A stretch of 64,000 bases of DNA from Lutjanus erythropterus (lineage: Eukaryota; Chordata; Actinopteri; Lutjaniformes; Lutjanidae): assembly GCA_020091685.1 (NCBI GenBank), contig CM034595.1, forward strand, positions 22,491,564-22,555,563, written 5' to 3'. How positions within the stretch are numbered: position 1 is the first letter of the stretch; every line of letters starts with the position of its first letter. The notes below the pieces were generated by a model, which saw only the letters and a list, made by a program, of their open reading frames with translations, did not search any database and was not told the DNA's origin. The position numbers were made by a program, and so were the translations under genes. Shown piece by piece: positions 61,907-64,000 of the stretch.

Positions 61907-64000
61907 GTCCTGAGCTCTGACGACTCGGCTACAGAGACACAGAGAAGGAGTTTTACTGTGTTGTTTCAGCTGGACAAACATTTAACCCCTCAATCCTTTT
62001 ATCACAGCACAACCAAGAAGCCAAGAAGGAAATACACAGCCTGCAGGCTCGCCCCAGACACAAAACAACTACCCGTGTATCATACTGCGCTACTTGATTA
62101 TTCATAAACAGAGACAACAAGAGCACCGTGCATACATTTGTTTTGACCCTTTACTACTTCTCTGTAGTAACAAAACTATGATTAATTAGATTTTTTTTTA
62201 ATAATTTAAAATGATTTTCACCATGATACTCATAAAACATTGTGGCAAATCTTTCAAGAAATAGTTCTCCAATTTTTATAGTGAAACAGATTTAGCAAAC
62301 TCGTGATCTTCTTGAATTAGTTTTGGCATTCAAGTTGGATAAGATGGTATGAGAGATAACAAGCCTTCAAGTCCAAGGTAATGATGGCTAAAGACCCAGA
62401 GCTCCATCTGTCACAGTATCTGTCAGAGCAGGCACGCTCTGACCCTGTGGGCCGACCTTAACACAGACTAAGGCATAATTGATCAAAAGAGGAAGTAAGG
62501 CTGTCACATGAATGACAATTATCATGACAGTGGGATTCCTATTTATATATGACACATATGACAATGTGATTTAGTCTAAGCCTTGACAAAATCCTGGAAT
62601 CAGAAGGTCAAAACATATTTAGAAATGTTCCGGTTACAGTGTTTTTTTTTTTCCACTATTACACAATAAAAATACTATTATGCTGCAAACTCAGAGGCTA
62701 TTTTGCCATTTAGTTCTGATCATTCCTATCTGGATTATTTTATTTGTATAATCTATTTGTTAATTGTTTTTTTACAGAATGTCCTGCACCATAGATTTGT
62801 GCTTCAGGTAACACCTCATTAATAAATGGTAAATTCATCATTAAACTTTAGTTAATAGTTATTCCACTGTTAACAAATAAGGAAATGATAATTAACGATA
62901 TTATTGATTTATGCTATCATTAGTTTGTGTGATATAAAATAATTATTTTATAAATCATATATTGTATTATAACTGATAAGAGACAATCACGATTACTCTC
63001 TGATTATAAGTGTTTGTTAATGATAACTAAATTGTTTTAAAACCTTTAAAGAATCATTACAAAGAAAAATGGGTCAGAAATTTGCAACACTTTGTTAATG
63101 GTTAATATAATAATACTAAAGTTCCTAAACATTATTTGGCTGGATATTATAATGTTTGCAACTGATGATTATAATACCTTACATATGTCAAATACATATG
63201 TTCTGTAACATTTATGAACATGCATCAATAACGTACTTATTTTAATCCAAAACACAATCTTTTCTGAAACCCACCCCAAGTGCCACCCCCTTATCCTCAA
63301 ATATGACTGGCTATCTGTCTAGTCAGAGGAGGGACTTCAGGCTGAACTAACTGTTTGATTATCATTTATCAGTGTGCATCGTTTTCTTCAGTATGCGTTT
63401 ATTTAAGGTTTATTTACCTTATGGATCATTTTAAAATACAGGGTTGTATAATGAGATTTTAGTTGTAGTTCTCTTTATGCTACTCACAAAAACAAAAAAT
63501 ACGTACAGCAAATGGGTGAATAAATAATACATAATAAAAATAAAACCATTTTTCATGTTGGAAGGCTGAAAATGAATTTAGGAGTCAAACAGCCTAAAGA
63601 CAGAGGTAGAATTGAGGATTTAAAGAATAAAGTCTAGAAGCTTTATAATGTATTTGTATGAAGCCACTCTGTTGTGTTGTGATTGAAAAACACAGTGATA
63701 TAAAAAAAATGATACTATACTATGAGTAAAGTAGATATGAGAAATGTAGATCAATGTTAATCCAACATGTATGCATTCAGACTTGTATGTGTATGCACAT
63801 GTGTATACGTTTCTGTAGGTTTTGTGCCTGGGACATCTACAGCATCATAGCAGGGCCACTGACCAAGCTGCTTTGACAAACTTGGAGTGAGAACATGTTG
63901 TCTATAAACATTATTTATGTGGTTACTGCAACGGATGCTTTCAATTCTTTGTAAATGCTTCATAAATGCTGTGTAGTGCACCTATAAATAGTAGTTGGAT

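Larger units (their letters stand above)
60401..64000. other. Upstream flank of hdac9
   Basis: AT-rich, with the element at 60915-61247, a GC-richer block at 61790-61990 carrying a MEF2 site, and a repeat-like stretch at 62805-63200 (GGTAACACCTCATTAATAAA). No gene was seen. Confidence 0.55.

Noticed and set aside
1-64000. CRISPR arrays, operons, phage or other prokaryotic systems
   Set aside because: The window is spliced vertebrate DNA; no regularly spaced repeats or dense co-directional ORFs exist.

Overview
The window is vertebrate nuclear DNA, almost certainly from a teleost fish. It is AT-rich, has short coding exons with GT-AG introns, and is littered with repeat families typical of ray-finned fish: hAT-like elements ending in GCAGCCCTA, TTAA-flanked foldback elements and a tRNA-derived SINE. 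No prokaryotic or viral gene organisation is visible. I identified repeat families by eye, from remembered terminal motifs.

One gene is clearly present, on the minus strand: the class IIa histone deacetylase paralogue HDAC9 (teleost hdac9/hdac9b). I reconstructed eleven coding exons from 59550 down to 32490. Every splice phase is compatible, and together they encode 592 amino acids. The product is the MITR/HDRP type, a repressor without a deacetylase domain. It carries a CtBP motif (PLDLR, residues 23-27), a glutamine-rich helical region, a MEF2-binding helix (about 148-167), two 14-3-3 serines (S228, S446), a basic nuclear localisation segment, a SUMO consensus (K555), and a tail that resembles the read-through tail of mammalian MITR.

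Layout from the gene's 5' end (right) to its 3' end (left):
60.4-64 kb: upstream flank with repeats and a consensus MEF2 site.
59.55-60.4 kb: probable 5' UTR and promoter, with an octamer and a second consensus MEF2 site.
32.5-59.55 kb: coding exons separated by introns of 0.28 to 9.2 kb.
30.12-32.49 kb: probable 3' UTR, holding a 0.7-kb near-palindromic element and ending at an AATAAA.
1-30.1 kb: no exon of the HDAC catalytic domain was recognised. This part is repeats, simple sequence, several hairpins and some possible non-coding regulatory blocks. It is either intergenic DNA or, if a long isoform exists, part of a very large intron. In other vertebrates TWIST1 lies beyond this end of HDAC9, but it is not in the window.

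The features suggest a loop: MITR binds MEF2 and represses its targets, and the gene's own upstream region holds two perfect MEF2 consensus sites, matching the published MEF2-HDAC9 negative feedback in mammals. I did not find an undescribed biological system. The best leads are the read-through tail with its poor splice donor, the foldback in the 3' UTR, the in-frame-skippable NLS exon and the upstream MEF2 sites.
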